NCBI GenBank assembly: GCA_020633675.1
Contig: JACKDE010000002.1
Coordinates: 682,001 to 746,000 of the forward strand
Direction of reading: 5' to 3'
Source: Deferribacteres bacterium
Lineage (GTDB): Bacteria; Zhuqueibacterota; Zhuqueibacteria; Zhuqueibacterales; Geothermadaptataceae
DNA length: 64,000 bases
Below are positions 17,928 through 28,191 of the stretch, one piece after another (position 1 is the first letter of the stretch; each line of letters opens with the position of its first letter). The position numbers and the translations under genes were made by a program. The notes beneath the pieces were generated by a model. It did not search any database. It was not told the origin of the DNA and saw only the letters and a list, made by a program, of their open reading frames with translations.

Positions 17928-20147
17928 CTACTTTCCCGGCCCATGAATTTCGTCGTAGGTACGGGCGGTATGCGCGAGCGCAACAGCACGTTCATAGCGT
18001 GTCGGATATTCCGATATTGGAAACGGCGCCAGCATGGCTTCCGTCACCAAATTGGGCACGCCCTCTCCGTCGACAGTATGACAGGCTGCACATTTCAGCG
18101 GCCCGGCGCTCTTGTCCGGATTGAGCATTCTGGCTTGCTCGAGTGTGGTGGGATCCGCACCGCTGGCAGCCACCGGATACATGCCGTGCGCACTCTGATG
18201 GCAGCTTTGACAGGATATGCCGTGATGGGCTTTGCTGTAGCGCATCAAACTCAATTTTTCGACCTGGTCGATGAGAGCATAAATGCCGCCCATGTTTTCC
18301 ACGAACGGTGGATTATGGCAATCCGCACATTTGGGCTCGCCAGCAGCCAGCCAGAAATCGCCACCATCATTGATCACGCGATACGGATCGGATGGCGTGT
18401 CTCTCCATACTGCAGCAACGGCATTGTCGCCCGAATCCCTTGATGCGACTTTGGGGTCGAAAAAATCTTCGGCCGAATAGCCGGCGTATTTGCCGTCTTC
18501 CATCCGCCGCAGCGCAGCAAGCAGATCGGGTAGCGCCTTTTGCCGCAAGGTCGTGCCCTTGAGCTGCAAAGCATCGTTCAGGTTGTCGGCTTTGTATAAT
18601 AAGCGCGATGCCACATTGTGGCAGTTGGTGCAATACATACCCTTGCCTTCGCTCAGGACATTTTCCTGCAACCATTGACCCACAGCGTTCAAATGCCTGG
18701 ACGTGCCCAGCACCCGTCTGACCGCCGGATTGGAGTGCAGGTCCCTGCCCAAAAAGCAGCCGCCGCGATAGTCGCGCACATCGCCGCCGCGGAAATGACC
18801 GGCTGCGTCGAGTGGCAGTTCGAGCAGGCTGCCGGATTGCTTGTGTGCCGGATGGCAGCCCTGGCAACTGGCCGTGCGCCGATTCTGGTCGGGATCGGGC
18901 ACATATTTAAGATGATTCGAATGGATCGCCGCGCTCAGCGAGCTGATTTTTTTGCCGGTCAATTCATTGACTTTGCCCTGCATCTGCCCGACGATGTTGT
19001 CTGCATGGCACTCCTGGCAACGTACGGGCTCGCGTCCAAGGCGCGTCACCGAAGCGCCGGTCAGGTTGTCGGCATCGTAGTTGGCGAGGAAATCGGTGCC
19101 GTGTTTGGCGTCATGGATTTCCAGCAGCGAAATCGATGATGCCTTGATACTGGCGTAGTAATCCGTTGTGTTGGGAAAGCGATTCTTCCAGAACAGGTAC
19201 TCTTTTTTCCACAAAGTGTGTTTTTCACCGTTGGCGCGGTCGGAAGCATGGCAACGCTGGCAGCTCGGCACGTCGATGGGATTGGTGCCGAAAAAGGTGA
19301 TGTCTTTTTGGCTGCGTGGATCCGTTTCAATCGAAACTTCACTCACTTGCGGCAGGCCGTCACGGTTGCCGTCGTTCCATTGCGCCAGCGACACCACTGC
19401 TTTTTGGTACGGCCGAATCAACTCTTCTTTGGCCTCGCGGATATTGCCAATCGAGCCATCGTAAAAGGCGGTGAGCGGCAGGCCGAGCGCTTCCCAGTAG
19501 CCGCGCATCGCCAGCACCAGCGGCGTTTCGGTTTTGCCATCGTTGGTCGTGGTGTAGAGCACAGTGCCGTCCGGGCCGGTGTAATCGAGCTTGCCGTGGC
19601 TCATCGGCTTGCCGGTCGGGCCGTGATCCTGCGGTATGCTCAAATCCAGGCCGATATGTTTTTTGGTGAGCTGGCCGGTCGGGTAGGGCATATATCGCAG
19701 CGGCCGCTCCTCGAAGGTGTACAAATGCTTGAAATAAGCGTTGGCAAACGAATCGTTCGGGTCCTGCACATCGCCGTCACCATTGACATCGACTGGTACG
19801 TTCCAGTACAGCATTTTCGGGCCTTCGGAGTAGGTGTTGTTTTCGTGCTGGTACCAGAGAATGCGATTTTGCGAACCTAAATCCGCCTCGGTCAGAATCA
19901 CCGGCCTTTCGCTCGGCCCGCCGGAAGTTTTGATGATCTGCGCCAAAATGCTGTTGTACGGCGGCAAAATGCAGCAATACGACAAATCGAAGCCCGTGCA
20001 GTGCATGCCGAGATCATAGTGCACGGTGATCAGGTATTCGGTGGGAGGGACATTGGCTTGGTTGCTTTGGGCATTCGCCGAATTGCTGAACCAGAGAATT
20101 GAGAATATCAGAAGAAGTCGTACGGTTTTTTGAAATAGGAAGTTCAT
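17928..20147 (-). CDS. Seven-haem periplasmic cytochrome c
   Basis: About 739 aa with a signal peptide ending NSANAQ. Seven CxxCH haem-binding motifs are visible: CQRCH, CQECH, CQGCH, CTNCH, CADCH, CQSCH and CAACH, spread over the C-terminal 60 percent. The first 300 residues have no haem motif (YLITVHYDLGMHCTGFDLSYCCILPPYNS). It is probably a periplasmic electron carrier or oxidoreductase; no substrate can be named. There are no partner menaquinol dehydrogenase or maturation genes nearby. The ATG at 20147 gives the best signal peptide; an in-frame ATG at 20195 adds 16 residues. Neither has a clear Shine-Dalgarno. Confidence 0.85.
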   Translation of the reverse strand: MNFLFQKTVRLLLIFSILWFSNSANAQSNQANVPPTEYLITVHYDLGMHCTGFDLSYCCILPPYNSILAQIIKTSGGPSERPVILTEADLGSQNRILWYQHENNTYSEGPKMLYWNVPVDVNGDGDVQDPNDSFANAYFKHLYTFEERPLRYMPYPTGQLTKKHIGLDLSIPQDHGPTGKPMSHGKLDYTGPDGTVLYTTTNDGKTETPLVLAMRGYWEALGLPLTAFYDGSIGNIREAKEELIRPYQKAVVSLAQWNDGNRDGLPQVSEVSIETDPRSQKDITFFGTNPIDVPSCQRCHASDRANGEKHTLWKKEYLFWKNRFPNTTDYYASIKASSISLLEIHDAKHGTDFLANYDADNLTGASVTRLGREPVRCQECHADNIVGQMQGKVNELTGKKISSLSAAIHSNHLKYVPDPDQNRRTASCQGCHPAHKQSGSLLELPLDAAGHFRGGDVRDYRGGCFLGRDLHSNPAVRRVLGTSRHLNAVGQWLQENVLSEGKGMYCTNCHNVASRLLYKADNLNDALQLKGTTLRQKALPDLLAALRRMEDGKYAGYSAEDFFDPKVASRDSGDNAVAAVWRDTPSDPYRVINDGGDFWLAAGEPKCADCHNPPFVENMGGIYALIDQVEKLSLMRYSKAHHGISCQSCHQSAHGMYPVAASGADPTTLEQARMLNPDKSAGPLKCAACHTVDGEGVPNLVTEAMLAPFPISEYPTRYERAVALAHTARTYDEIHGPGK

Positions 20148-20342
20148 GAGACAAAACAGGTTATAGAATTTGACCGGAGAACTGACTTGCATCAATCAAT
20201 CTGAAATCCCGGAAACAAGTTGACACACTTTCATGTTTAGCCGAGGATGTGAAACGTGTAGCCTGATTGGTTACAGAAATTCTTTAAACAAGAAAGCAAC
20301 CTGTTGCAAGTACAATCGCTCCAGTCAAATCCGTTGCATATT

Positions 20343-22004
20343 TTACTTCAAAAGCAGCATCCTGCGGCTGGTGCGTTGCTTGCCGGCTTGCAGTTGATAT
20401 AGGTACAGGCCGCTGCTTACTGCTTGCCCGAGCTCATCTGTGCCATCCCAGATGAGGCGATGACTGCCGGCTGGTTGCTTGCCTTCATACAGCGAGCGCA
20501 CTCGCTTACCTGCGATGTCAAAGATGTGCAGTGTAACAAATCCTGCACGGTTCAGGTTGTAACTGATGGTCGTTTCCGGATTAAACGGATTGGGATAATT
20601 CTGCGCCAGGCTGAACGCGTTTGGCTGCTTGACGGCGTCTTCAACCGCAGTCGGGCCGTCCGCGCCGAACTTGGCGATAAAAATTTCCTCGTTGCCCAGG
20701 CTGGTTCGTTCCGTTTCGCCGAACGTTGCGGTACTTCCAAAAACACCGGTCAGGAAGGCGTTGCCGGCGCTGTCGAAAGCGATACCATAGGCTTCGTCGA
20801 TGCTGCTGCCGCCGGCCTGCTCGGCCTGCAAGAAATTGCCGTCGGTGTCATATTTTGCCACAAAAATATCCTTCAGCGTGCTGGTGAAGGTCGAATCGCC
20901 AAAGGTCGCAGTGCTCGCAAAAAAACCGCTCACCGCTGCGTTGCCATCGCCATCAACAGCGACGCAATAGCCCATTTCGAGATCGCTGCCTCCATCTTGG
21001 CGAACCCATTGCAACGTGCCATTTTCGTCATATTTTGCGAGAAATACATCGCCTGAGCCCGCACTGGTTAAAAAAGTACCGTCGAAATTGCCGGTTTGCT
21101 GGAAATAGCCGGTCACAAAAATATTGCCCGAGCCATCCGTCGCAACACCGTAGGAAAAATCATCGCGGCCGCCGGCACTCTTCGTCCAGAGAAAAGTGCC
21201 GTTTGCATCGAGCTTGGTGATAAATGTATTGAAAAGGCGCGAGCTGACAATTTGTGTGGCGCCGAAAAATGCCAGACCGGAAAACTTGCCGGTGACGATG
21301 GTATTGCCATTCGGATCGACTGCAATGCCGTTGCCCTGATCGAAAAACTGCCCGCCGGCATGCCGTGCCCACTGGAAGGCGCCATTAGGATCAAATTTGG
21401 CAATAAAGATTTCATCCTGCCCGGCGCTTGTAAATGTCGAATCGCCGATGGTCGCCGTCGATGAGAAATAGCCGGTGACGTAGCTGTTGCCAGCAGCGTC
21501 TGCAGCAATCGCATAACCGCGGTCCAGGCTGGTGCCGCCATCGTTGCGCGCCCACTGCAAAGTACCATTGGCGTCGTATTTGGCGACAAAAATATCGTAG
21601 GAACCGCTGGCGTTCAGGGTGGTGTTGCCAAAGCTGGCCGACTGAAAAAAGAAGCCAGTGACGTAGACATTGCCCTGAGCATCGGTAGCGACACCGAGCC
21701 CTTCGTCCTCGGAATTTCCACCCGCGCTGACGGCCCACAGAAAATTGCCCTGATTGTCGCTTTTGGCAACAAAAATATCTTTCATGCCGGCGCTGGTCAA
21801 ATTGATGTTGCCAAAGCTGGCGGTCTCCTGGAAATAGCCAGTGATGATGGTGTTGTCTGCGCCATCTGTTGTGATCGCGCTGCCACGATCAAAACCGGTA
21901 CCGCCGGCCTGTACGGCATGCACAAATTTGTCGCTCTGCGCTAAAGCCGGATCGAACAAAGCAACCGAAGCCCAGGCAGTCAATGCAAACATGGTTTTTT
22001 TCAC
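20343..22004 (-). CDS. Secreted SBBP-repeat beta-propeller with C-terminal sorting domain
   Basis: The 553-aa protein starts at GTG (AAGGAGAT ribosome site) and has a signal peptide ending ALAQS. Seven repeats of about 57 residues follow, each with the pattern GYxxATDxxGNxYVTGxF...A.FG...TSAG..DIFVAKYDxNG, which fits a seven-bladed SBBP propeller. The last 85 residues carry NYPNPFNPETTISYNL...LHIFDIAGKRVRSLYEG...GTDELGQAVSSGLYLYQL, the FlgD-like/type IX-type sorting tail of FCB bacteria, so it is probably exported to the cell surface. No catalytic residues are seen. Confidence 0.88.
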   Translation of the reverse strand: MKKTMFALTAWASVALFDPALAQSDKFVHAVQAGGTGFDRGSAITTDGADNTIITGYFQETASFGNINLTSAGMKDIFVAKSDNQGNFLWAVSAGGNSEDEGLGVATDAQGNVYVTGFFFQSASFGNTTLNASGSYDIFVAKYDANGTLQWARNDGGTSLDRGYAIAADAAGNSYVTGYFSSTATIGDSTFTSAGQDEIFIAKFDPNGAFQWARHAGGQFFDQGNGIAVDPNGNTIVTGKFSGLAFFGATQIVSSRLFNTFITKLDANGTFLWTKSAGGRDDFSYGVATDGSGNIFVTGYFQQTGNFDGTFLTSAGSGDVFLAKYDENGTLQWVRQDGGSDLEMGYCVAVDGDGNAAVSGFFASTATFGDSTFTSTLKDIFVAKYDTDGNFLQAEQAGGSSIDEAYGIAFDSAGNAFLTGVFGSTATFGETERTSLGNEEIFIAKFGADGPTAVEDAVKQPNAFSLAQNYPNPFNPETTISYNLNRAGFVTLHIFDIAGKRVRSLYEGKQPAGSHRLIWDGTDELGQAVSSGLYLYQLQAGKQRTSRRMLLLK

Positions 22005-22466
22005 GAAAGATCTCCTTGAGGTTGGGGGAAGTTCAAAGCCGAGCTGCGCGTTCGATGTTGAGGTGATTTTGAGTGTTCATTGCTGTTCAGCGGTCACACC
22101 GGCAGAGTCTATGTTGAATTTGAAACTCCACATCCTGCATTCGCTTTGCGATGGAATTTGCATAAGCACATGGTGGATAGACAAAGAGACTGCATTGTTA
22201 AGACTGCTGACAGGAGGTGTTGTGAAAATTTGTTATTTGGAAAGCCTGCGTCTTTCATCCCTTTTGGGCAAGCAGAATCAATTTGGGGAGACGTGACCTG
22301 CTTGCCCTTCGCATGCCAACTGAAATTTGCAGGGAATTTAAATTGGCATGTGATGAATCTGAAAATCAGAAAATGATTTGAATTTTGCAAATAAAATTTT
22401 CTGATTTCGGTGCGAAAGATTTGTATAGAAGATCCGGTCGGGGATTCCCCTCTCATCGATCTTTAT
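22005..22466. other. Intergenic region, no gene seen
   Basis: About 460 bp lie between the RND pump gene end and the SBBP gene start, both on the minus strand. It is AT-rich near 22330-22420 and has a short GGGG-AAT-CCCC hairpin near 22440 that could end the efflux transcript but lacks a T run. No supported gene. Confidence 0.4.
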
Positions 22467-25400
22467 TTACCCATGGCTGGTGGAGCGTTTATTCGGCCAT
22501 ACCCATAGATACAGCGTCGGAATCACCAGGAGAGAAATCAGCATAGAAACGCTCATGCCGCCGATCATGGCAATGGCCAGCGGTTGCAGCATTTCCGCGC
22601 CTTGCCCGAGCGCAAACGCCAGTGGTAGAAAACCAAAAATCGTGGATAAAGTGGTCATGAGAATCGGGCGCATGCGGATGCGGCCGGCGGTGAGGAGCGC
22701 TTGCCGGATTTCAGCCCCTGTTGTCAATTCTTTTTCGGCATAATCGATGAGCAAAATCCCGTTGTTCACCACCACCCCGATAATCATAATCATGCCCATA
22801 AAGGCGGAAATGTCCAGGGCGATGCCGGCAACGGCGAGAAACAGAAAAACGCCGCTGACAGCCAGCAAGGTACCGACGAGAATGATTGTCGCGGTGCGGA
22901 AAGATTTGAACTCGAAAAGCAGAATCACGAATACCAGCGCCGTGCCGAAGATGATAATTAGCAAAAGCTCGTGAAAAGCCTGCTTCTGGCTTTCGTATTG
23001 ACCGGCAAGTTGAAGGGTAACACCCGGTGGTAAATGGATGCTGGCCAGCGTGCCCTGAATATCTGCGATGACGCTGCTCAGCTCGCGGCCGGAGAGATTG
23101 GCCTCGACATTGACGACCTGGCTGAGATTTTCGTGATCCAGATCGGGCTCGCCGGGGCGTTTGGAGATGTTAGCCAGTTCTGCCAGTCGCACCACACGTT
23201 TTCTTTCCGGCAAATAGATCGGCAGTTGGCGAATTTTTTCGAGATGGTTCAGCTCGGTTTGGGCATAGCGCAAGCGCACGGGCACAATTTTCAGGCCCTG
23301 CAACATTTCGGTTGGCACTTCGCCCCACAGCGCCATCTTTGCAGCGCGAGTCACGTCTTGTACACTCAAGCCATAGCGGCTGGCGGCCTCATCGTTGACA
23401 CGGATGGCCAGCTCAGGCTCGCCGGGATTGAAGCCGCGATAGACATCTACAACGCCGGAAATGGTTTCCAGCGAGTCCGCCACCTCCTGGGCAATTTGGC
23501 GCATGAGCCCGAGATTGTTGCCGAACACCTTCACCAGCACTGGCGCGATCTCACCGCCGAGATCGTTCAGCCGGTCGGGCAGAACCTGAAACAGCTCCGG
23601 CTCAAGTCGCGGTTCCGCTTCCGCAATAAAATCCCGCAGTTCATCCATGATCTCCTGTGCCGGGCGCTCGCGATCCTTTCGCAGATAAATCACGAAATCG
23701 CCATCGTTGGCGTGCGTACGCGGGTGTGCCAGACTGCGGCCTGTACGCAGGGAGTAGGTTTCCACTTCCGGGATCGTCTTCAATTTTTCCTCGATGGAAG
23801 CCAGCATACTTTTGGTGCCTTCCAGCGAGCTGCCGGGCGGGGCCATGTAATCGAGCACGATCACACCTTCGTCCCATTCCGGCAAAAAGCCGCTAGGCAA
23901 ACGTAAGTAACCCCAGACCGTTGTGCCGGCCAAAACAGCGATGAGCAAAGCGGCAAACCATGGCTGCTTAAACGAAAAATTCAGCAGATATTGCTGCAAC
24001 GTGATCAGGCGCGGCAAAAGACGGCCGGGCTGGCGTTCTTTGGCAGAAATGAGCACAGAAGCCAGTGCAGGCGTCAGGAAAATGGCGAGCAGCATCGAGA
24101 TCAGAATGGCAAAGGTCAGGGTTGTAGCGAGGGCCCGAAAGAAAATGCCGGGTACACCTGTCAGAAAAACCAGTGGGATAAAAACCACCAGGGTTGTCAG
24201 GGTCGCACCCAGCAGCGGCGCAATAATTTCGCCGGTGGCCTGCACCACTGCCTCTTTGCGATCATGGCCTTCTTCCAGGTAGCGTTCGATATTCTCCACA
24301 ACCACAATTGCGTTATCGACCAGTATGCCGATGGCTGCAGCCAATCCTCCGAGACTCATCAGGTTTAAATTCATTTCGAAGATTTTGATCAACAAAAACG
24401 TCATCAGCAGCGCGATGGGGATAATCGCTGCTGTCACCAGGGTGATGCGCAACCGCCTTAAAAACAGCAGCAGAATGACCATCGTCAGCAGGGCGCCGAG
24501 GAAAATCGCGTCACGCACACTGTTAATTGACATGCGGATGAAATCGGACATGTCGTACCATTTTTCCATCTGCACGCTGCCTGGGATGATTTTGCGCAAA
24601 TCCGTCAGCCGGCGTTCCACTTCTTCGCTGACCGACACTGCGCTTGCGCCCGGTTGCTTGATGATGGTGAATAAAATAGCGTTGTGATGGTTGGTGACGG
24701 TGCTGATAAACTGCTCCTGCACCGCAGGCCGGATTTCAGCGATGTCGGCAAGGTGGACTGGCGTGGGGTAGCGCGTCGCCACGACGGTGTTTTTGAGATC
24801 GTCCAGCTTCAGAAAACGGTTGTCGCCAACATTCAGATAGAGCTTGTTAAATTCATTGAGACGGCCGACGAATTGCACTTTGTTGGTTTGCTCAAGTGCA
24901 TCGGCAACCTGCCGATAATCGAGGTTGGCGGCGGCCAGTTTCTGCGGATCGAGATTGACCCAGTATTCGCGCACGTTTGCACCCATAATCTCTACCTGAT
25001 CGACGCCGGGGATGCTGGCAAGCTGTGGCCGGATGCTATAGGTTGCGATATCGGTAAGCTCGACCAGACTGAGCTTGTCGGAATACAAGCCGTAGCCCGA
25101 AACCGGATAGGTGCTGGAAGTAAAACGGCGCACCTCGATTTGCACCTTGGCAGGCAGTTCGTTTCGCACGCCGCTGACCTTCGCTTGCACAAGCTGGAAG
25201 GCCTTGAACATGTCTTCGTTCCACTGAAAATCGATGTTGATCTCCGATGCACCGCGACTGGTGGATGAGCGCACCAACCGCACACCTGGCACTCCCATCA
25301 CGGCTTCCTCGATCGGTTTGACGACCTCCATTTCCATCTGCTTCAGCGGCGCCAGCCCGAAATCCACCAGCACGGCGATACGCGGGAAGGTCGAATCCGG

Positions 25401-25514
25401 AAATACGCCCTGTGGAATCTGAAAAATCATAAAGAAGCCGAGAGCGGCCAGCAAAAGAGAGCAAAGCACGACAGCACGTTTGTTGGAGACAGCAAAGTTG
25501 GATAGTTTTGTCAT
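22467..25514 (-). CDS. RND efflux pump inner-membrane transporter (HAE1/CusA type)
   Basis: The 1015-aa protein has the standard RND layout: TM1 after a short cytoplasmic start, a large periplasmic loop, TM2-6, a second loop and TM8-12. TM4 contains GILVDNAIVVVENI, the motif that carries proton-relay Asp residues in exporters, and the duplicate half has MMIIGVVVNNGILLIDYAEKE. Driven by proton import, it would export drugs, metals or lipophilic compounds; specificity cannot be read. It overlaps the adaptor gene by 4 bp (ATGA), and the adaptor overlaps the TolC gene in the same way. Confidence 0.95.
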   Translation of the reverse strand: MTKLSNFAVSNKRAVVLCSLLLAALGFFMIFQIPQGVFPDSTFPRIAVLVDFGLAPLKQMEMEVVKPIEEAVMGVPGVRLVRSSTSRGASEINIDFQWNEDMFKAFQLVQAKVSGVRNELPAKVQIEVRRFTSSTYPVSGYGLYSDKLSLVELTDIATYSIRPQLASIPGVDQVEIMGANVREYWVNLDPQKLAAANLDYRQVADALEQTNKVQFVGRLNEFNKLYLNVGDNRFLKLDDLKNTVVATRYPTPVHLADIAEIRPAVQEQFISTVTNHHNAILFTIIKQPGASAVSVSEEVERRLTDLRKIIPGSVQMEKWYDMSDFIRMSINSVRDAIFLGALLTMVILLLFLRRLRITLVTAAIIPIALLMTFLLIKIFEMNLNLMSLGGLAAAIGILVDNAIVVVENIERYLEEGHDRKEAVVQATGEIIAPLLGATLTTLVVFIPLVFLTGVPGIFFRALATTLTFAILISMLLAIFLTPALASVLISAKERQPGRLLPRLITLQQYLLNFSFKQPWFAALLIAVLAGTTVWGYLRLPSGFLPEWDEGVIVLDYMAPPGSSLEGTKSMLASIEEKLKTIPEVETYSLRTGRSLAHPRTHANDGDFVIYLRKDRERPAQEIMDELRDFIAEAEPRLEPELFQVLPDRLNDLGGEIAPVLVKVFGNNLGLMRQIAQEVADSLETISGVVDVYRGFNPGEPELAIRVNDEAASRYGLSVQDVTRAAKMALWGEVPTEMLQGLKIVPVRLRYAQTELNHLEKIRQLPIYLPERKRVVRLAELANISKRPGEPDLDHENLSQVVNVEANLSGRELSSVIADIQGTLASIHLPPGVTLQLAGQYESQKQAFHELLLIIIFGTALVFVILLFEFKSFRTATIILVGTLLAVSGVFLFLAVAGIALDISAFMGMIMIIGVVVNNGILLIDYAEKELTTGAEIRQALLTAGRIRMRPILMTTLSTIFGFLPLAFALGQGAEMLQPLAIAMIGGMSVSMLISLLVIPTLYLWVWPNKRSTSHG

Positions 25515-26455
25515 TTGTTCCGCACCACCACTTCCATGCCATCGTCCAGAGAGTAGGCTCTCTCGGTAATCACCAGCTCATCGGCCGCGACACCGGACAA
25601 AATTTCCACGCGATCGTCCTGCAGGAAGCCGGGTTCGACTTGCCGTCGTTCGACATGTATGTCTTTCAATACAAACACGCTGTACACGCCTTCTTCTTCA
25701 AGCAAAGCCGGACGCGGGATGATCAGCGTGCTGTCATGCCGGCTGCCGGCAAAGGCCAGCCTGACCAGCATACCGGGCCTGAAGGTCTCGGCAGGATTTT
25801 CCAGTTTGAGTCTGATCATCGCAGTTTGATTGCTTTCATTAATCTGCCCGGAGATGGCCTGCAAAGACAGGTTCATCGATGGATGTGGATAGTCGACAAA
25901 TGAAGCCGTAATCTGGTCTGTTTGGCGGATAATTGGCAGGTATTGCACCGGCAAGTCACCACGAATGTCGAGCTCGTGCAGGTCACCAATTTGAACAATC
26001 TGTTCGCCTTGCTGAACCACATCTCCGGTATGGTGCATGACTTCGAGCACGATACCATCGATCGGACTGATGAGTGGAATGGCGCGGATTTGCTTTTCAA
26101 GGTCAGGGCGCACATGAGCCGGCATGTTCTGGAGTGTGCGCAACAGCGCTTCGCGTGCTGGCGGGATGATGGTGCCGATCTGTTGACCTTTGCGAACGTG
26201 ATCCCCGGGTAGAAGTGAAAAATCGTCCAGTCTGCCATCGAATTGAGAACCGACCTGCGCCTGATTGCGCAGATGCACCGTGCCAAAAATACGCACCGTA
26301 TCCACCATGCTCGCACGCACAACCGGGGCAGTCGCGACAGTGAGGAGATGGGATGTGCTTGAGGTTTTCTCTTCTGCCGGGGAAGTACCGCAACTGTGCG
26401 TGAACAGCATTGCGGCAAGCAAAAGAAGAATCTGATTCAAATTGAATTTTGTCAT
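25511..26455 (-). CDS. RND periplasmic adaptor (membrane-fusion) lipoprotein
   Basis: 314 aa with lipobox THSC. The barrel-sandwich hybrid halves are visible (VHLRNQAQVGSQFDGRLDDFSLLPGDHVRKGQQIG and IDGIVLEVMHHTGDVVQQGEQIVQIGD). The hairpin between them is very short, about 35 residues (LLRTLQNMPAHVRPDLEKQIRAIP). The beta-barrel and membrane-proximal domains follow. It bridges the RND pump and the TolC-like channel. ATGA overlaps with both neighbours indicate translational coupling. The short hairpin is unusual, since long ones usually contact TolC. Confidence 0.92.
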   Translation of the reverse strand: MTKFNLNQILLLLAAMLFTHSCGTSPAEEKTSSTSHLLTVATAPVVRASMVDTVRIFGTVHLRNQAQVGSQFDGRLDDFSLLPGDHVRKGQQIGTIIPPAREALLRTLQNMPAHVRPDLEKQIRAIPLISPIDGIVLEVMHHTGDVVQQGEQIVQIGDLHELDIRGDLPVQYLPIIRQTDQITASFVDYPHPSMNLSLQAISGQINESNQTAMIRLKLENPAETFRPGMLVRLAFAGSRHDSTLIIPRPALLEEEGVYSVFVLKDIHVERRQVEPGFLQDDRVEILSGVAADELVITERAYSLDDGMEVVVRNK

Positions 26456-27720
26456 CTTTCTTTTTCCTGAAGCCGTTTGATGTAATCGAGTTGATTGGTC
26501 AACGCATAGTCATCGATGAGCCGCATCGCATAGAACAGACGCGTTTCGTTTAAGGTGACTTGCGTGGCCATGTTTTCTTCTTGAGCATCGAGATATTCGA
26601 GATTAGAGACCAGTCCGGCCTGATAGTTCGCTGCAGCGATTTGCTGCGTTCGCTGGGTGATTCGCAGCCTTTCCTGCTGCAAATGATAATTTGCACGCAA
26701 CTGATTCAGCTCCAATGTGAGTTGCGCGAGTTGAATGTGCATTTCGCGCTCAGCCTGTGCTCGCTGAGAATGCAGCTCCCGTATGGTTGCCTCGATTTCC
26801 TGCCCCCGGAATTTAGCTTCTCCCCAGCGAAATAACGGCACCTGCAAACCGACGCCAACCTGCCAGTAATTGCCCTCTGCGGTCGGATCACCGTCTTCAA
26901 CATAGCCGCCATACATCTGCACATGAGGCCATTTCGATGCCTGCACTTCCCGCAGACGCAAATTTTGTTTTTGTTCACGGAACTGCAAGGCTTGCAGCGC
27001 GGGATTTTGGGCTAACGCTGCCTGGATGGAATCCGGCACGATATCGATAATCTGCGATGGCATTTCCTGAAGTTCCGGCTGAGCACCAGTGGGAAGATCG
27101 AGCAGACGGGACAGAGCTGCATATAATTTGTGTGTTTCGGCTTGCTGGGCATTATATCGCTCTGCTGACATGTTGATCGCTGTCCGGGTTTGCATCACAT
27201 CCAGTTCGGTGCGCGCGCCGCTTTGCCAGAGGGCTTCGGCCACTTGCTGGTGCGCCTCCAGAACCTGTTGCCTTTGCTCCAGCAGGTTTGTCTCCTGCTG
27301 ACTGCGTAAAATGCCGAGATAGAGTGATGCTACACGCCGGACCACATCGAGCAGCACAATCTGCTTATCAGCAGTTTCGACGTCGACCTGTTTGGCGCTG
27401 GCACGTGCTGTTTTCTTGAGCCAGTCGCCAGCAGACCAGTCTGCGACCGCCATGCCAGCCTGCTGGCGATAGTTGAAGGATGAAAAGAGAAGCTGATTGT
27501 GCGACAGCTCAGCGGAAAAATGCGGGTAGTACTGAGATGTCGCGGCTTGTTGGGCCGCTTGTGCTGCCTGCACATTAAACTCGTAAGAATTTAGGGCATA
27601 ACTGTGCTGCAGAGCACGGTCGAGGCACTCCGAAAGTGACAGGGGCGTCGCTTGTGCGAATAGCAACGCCGGAATTTGCAAGCAGACGCTCAGGGCAAAA
27701 GTCAGCAGCATGCGGTTCAT
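26452..27720 (-). CDS. TolC-family outer-membrane efflux protein
   Basis: About 422 aa with a signal peptide (MNRMLLTFALSVCLQIPALLFAQA). Two OEP repeats are seen, with long Gln/Ala-rich coiled-coil helices (YEFNVQAAQAAQQAATSQYYPHFSAELSHNQ; RAQAEREMHIQLAQLTLELNQLRANYHLQQERL). CCAGGATT before the ATG at 27720 favours that start over one 15 codons upstream. As first gene of the operon it supplies the outer-membrane channel for the downstream adaptor and RND pump. Confidence 0.93.
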   Translation of the reverse strand: MNRMLLTFALSVCLQIPALLFAQATPLSLSECLDRALQHSYALNSYEFNVQAAQAAQQAATSQYYPHFSAELSHNQLLFSSFNYRQQAGMAVADWSAGDWLKKTARASAKQVDVETADKQIVLLDVVRRVASLYLGILRSQQETNLLEQRQQVLEAHQQVAEALWQSGARTELDVMQTRTAINMSAERYNAQQAETHKLYAALSRLLDLPTGAQPELQEMPSQIIDIVPDSIQAALAQNPALQALQFREQKQNLRLREVQASKWPHVQMYGGYVEDGDPTAEGNYWQVGVGLQVPLFRWGEAKFRGQEIEATIRELHSQRAQAEREMHIQLAQLTLELNQLRANYHLQQERLRITQRTQQIAAANYQAGLVSNLEYLDAQEENMATQVTLNETRLFYAMRLIDDYALTNQLDYIKRLQEKER

Positions 27721-28191
27721 GAGAAATCCTGGATTAGTTAATTGTTGTGCATTCAAGCGGCACATGCAGTGATTTATGTGTTTTGTATACGGAAATGCGA
27801 AGGGACGTTGCCAGCGAATGGCAGTGGATATAAGTTATCAGACGAGTATCCGCATCCTTTGGTTTGGATTCGTTTCGTTGCTTTATGAAAAGTCAATCAT
27901 GTCTCTGTACGGCATATTTGTCTGGATTGCGTTAAGCTGCTACCCTGAAATATATGCAGAGGCCTCTGTCGATCAAAACATCGACTGATTTGCGTGAACC
28001 TTAAGGCAGGTTTGCACCAATTTGATTTTGATACCGGATGGAAACGAAAGATGTATGAAAAATGAGTGTGTGAAAAGGCGATGATCCACTGAAACGACCA
28101 AAATAGAAAAGGCGATCCTCAAAATTGGGATCGCCTTTTTGAAAGGGCTCATCGATCAAACAGCCTGCCAGCCGGTAGATCGATTCATATA
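27721..28191. other. Intergenic region with bidirectional terminator, otherwise empty
   Basis: About 470 bp. Apart from the hairpin at 28107-28139 I see no gene; short open frames lack ribosome sites. The 27721-28000 part should hold the efflux operon promoter. Confidence 0.45.
28105..28140. terminator. Bidirectional intrinsic terminator
   Basis: Stem of 12 bp (28107-28118 and 28128-28139, AAAAGGCGATCC/GGATCGCCTTTT) with a 9-nt loop and T runs in both directions. It follows the minus-strand outer-membrane protein gene by about 50 nt. Confidence 0.9.

Noticed and set aside
22304..22320. Sigma-54-like sequence before the SBBP gene (minus strand)
   Set aside because: The -24 box is good but the -12 box reads GGGC, no enhancer dyads were found, and it lies nearly 290 bp before the start codon.
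27776..27988. 70-codon plus-strand frame between efflux and outer-membrane genes
   Set aside because: No ribosome site, no terminator or domain; consistent with chance.
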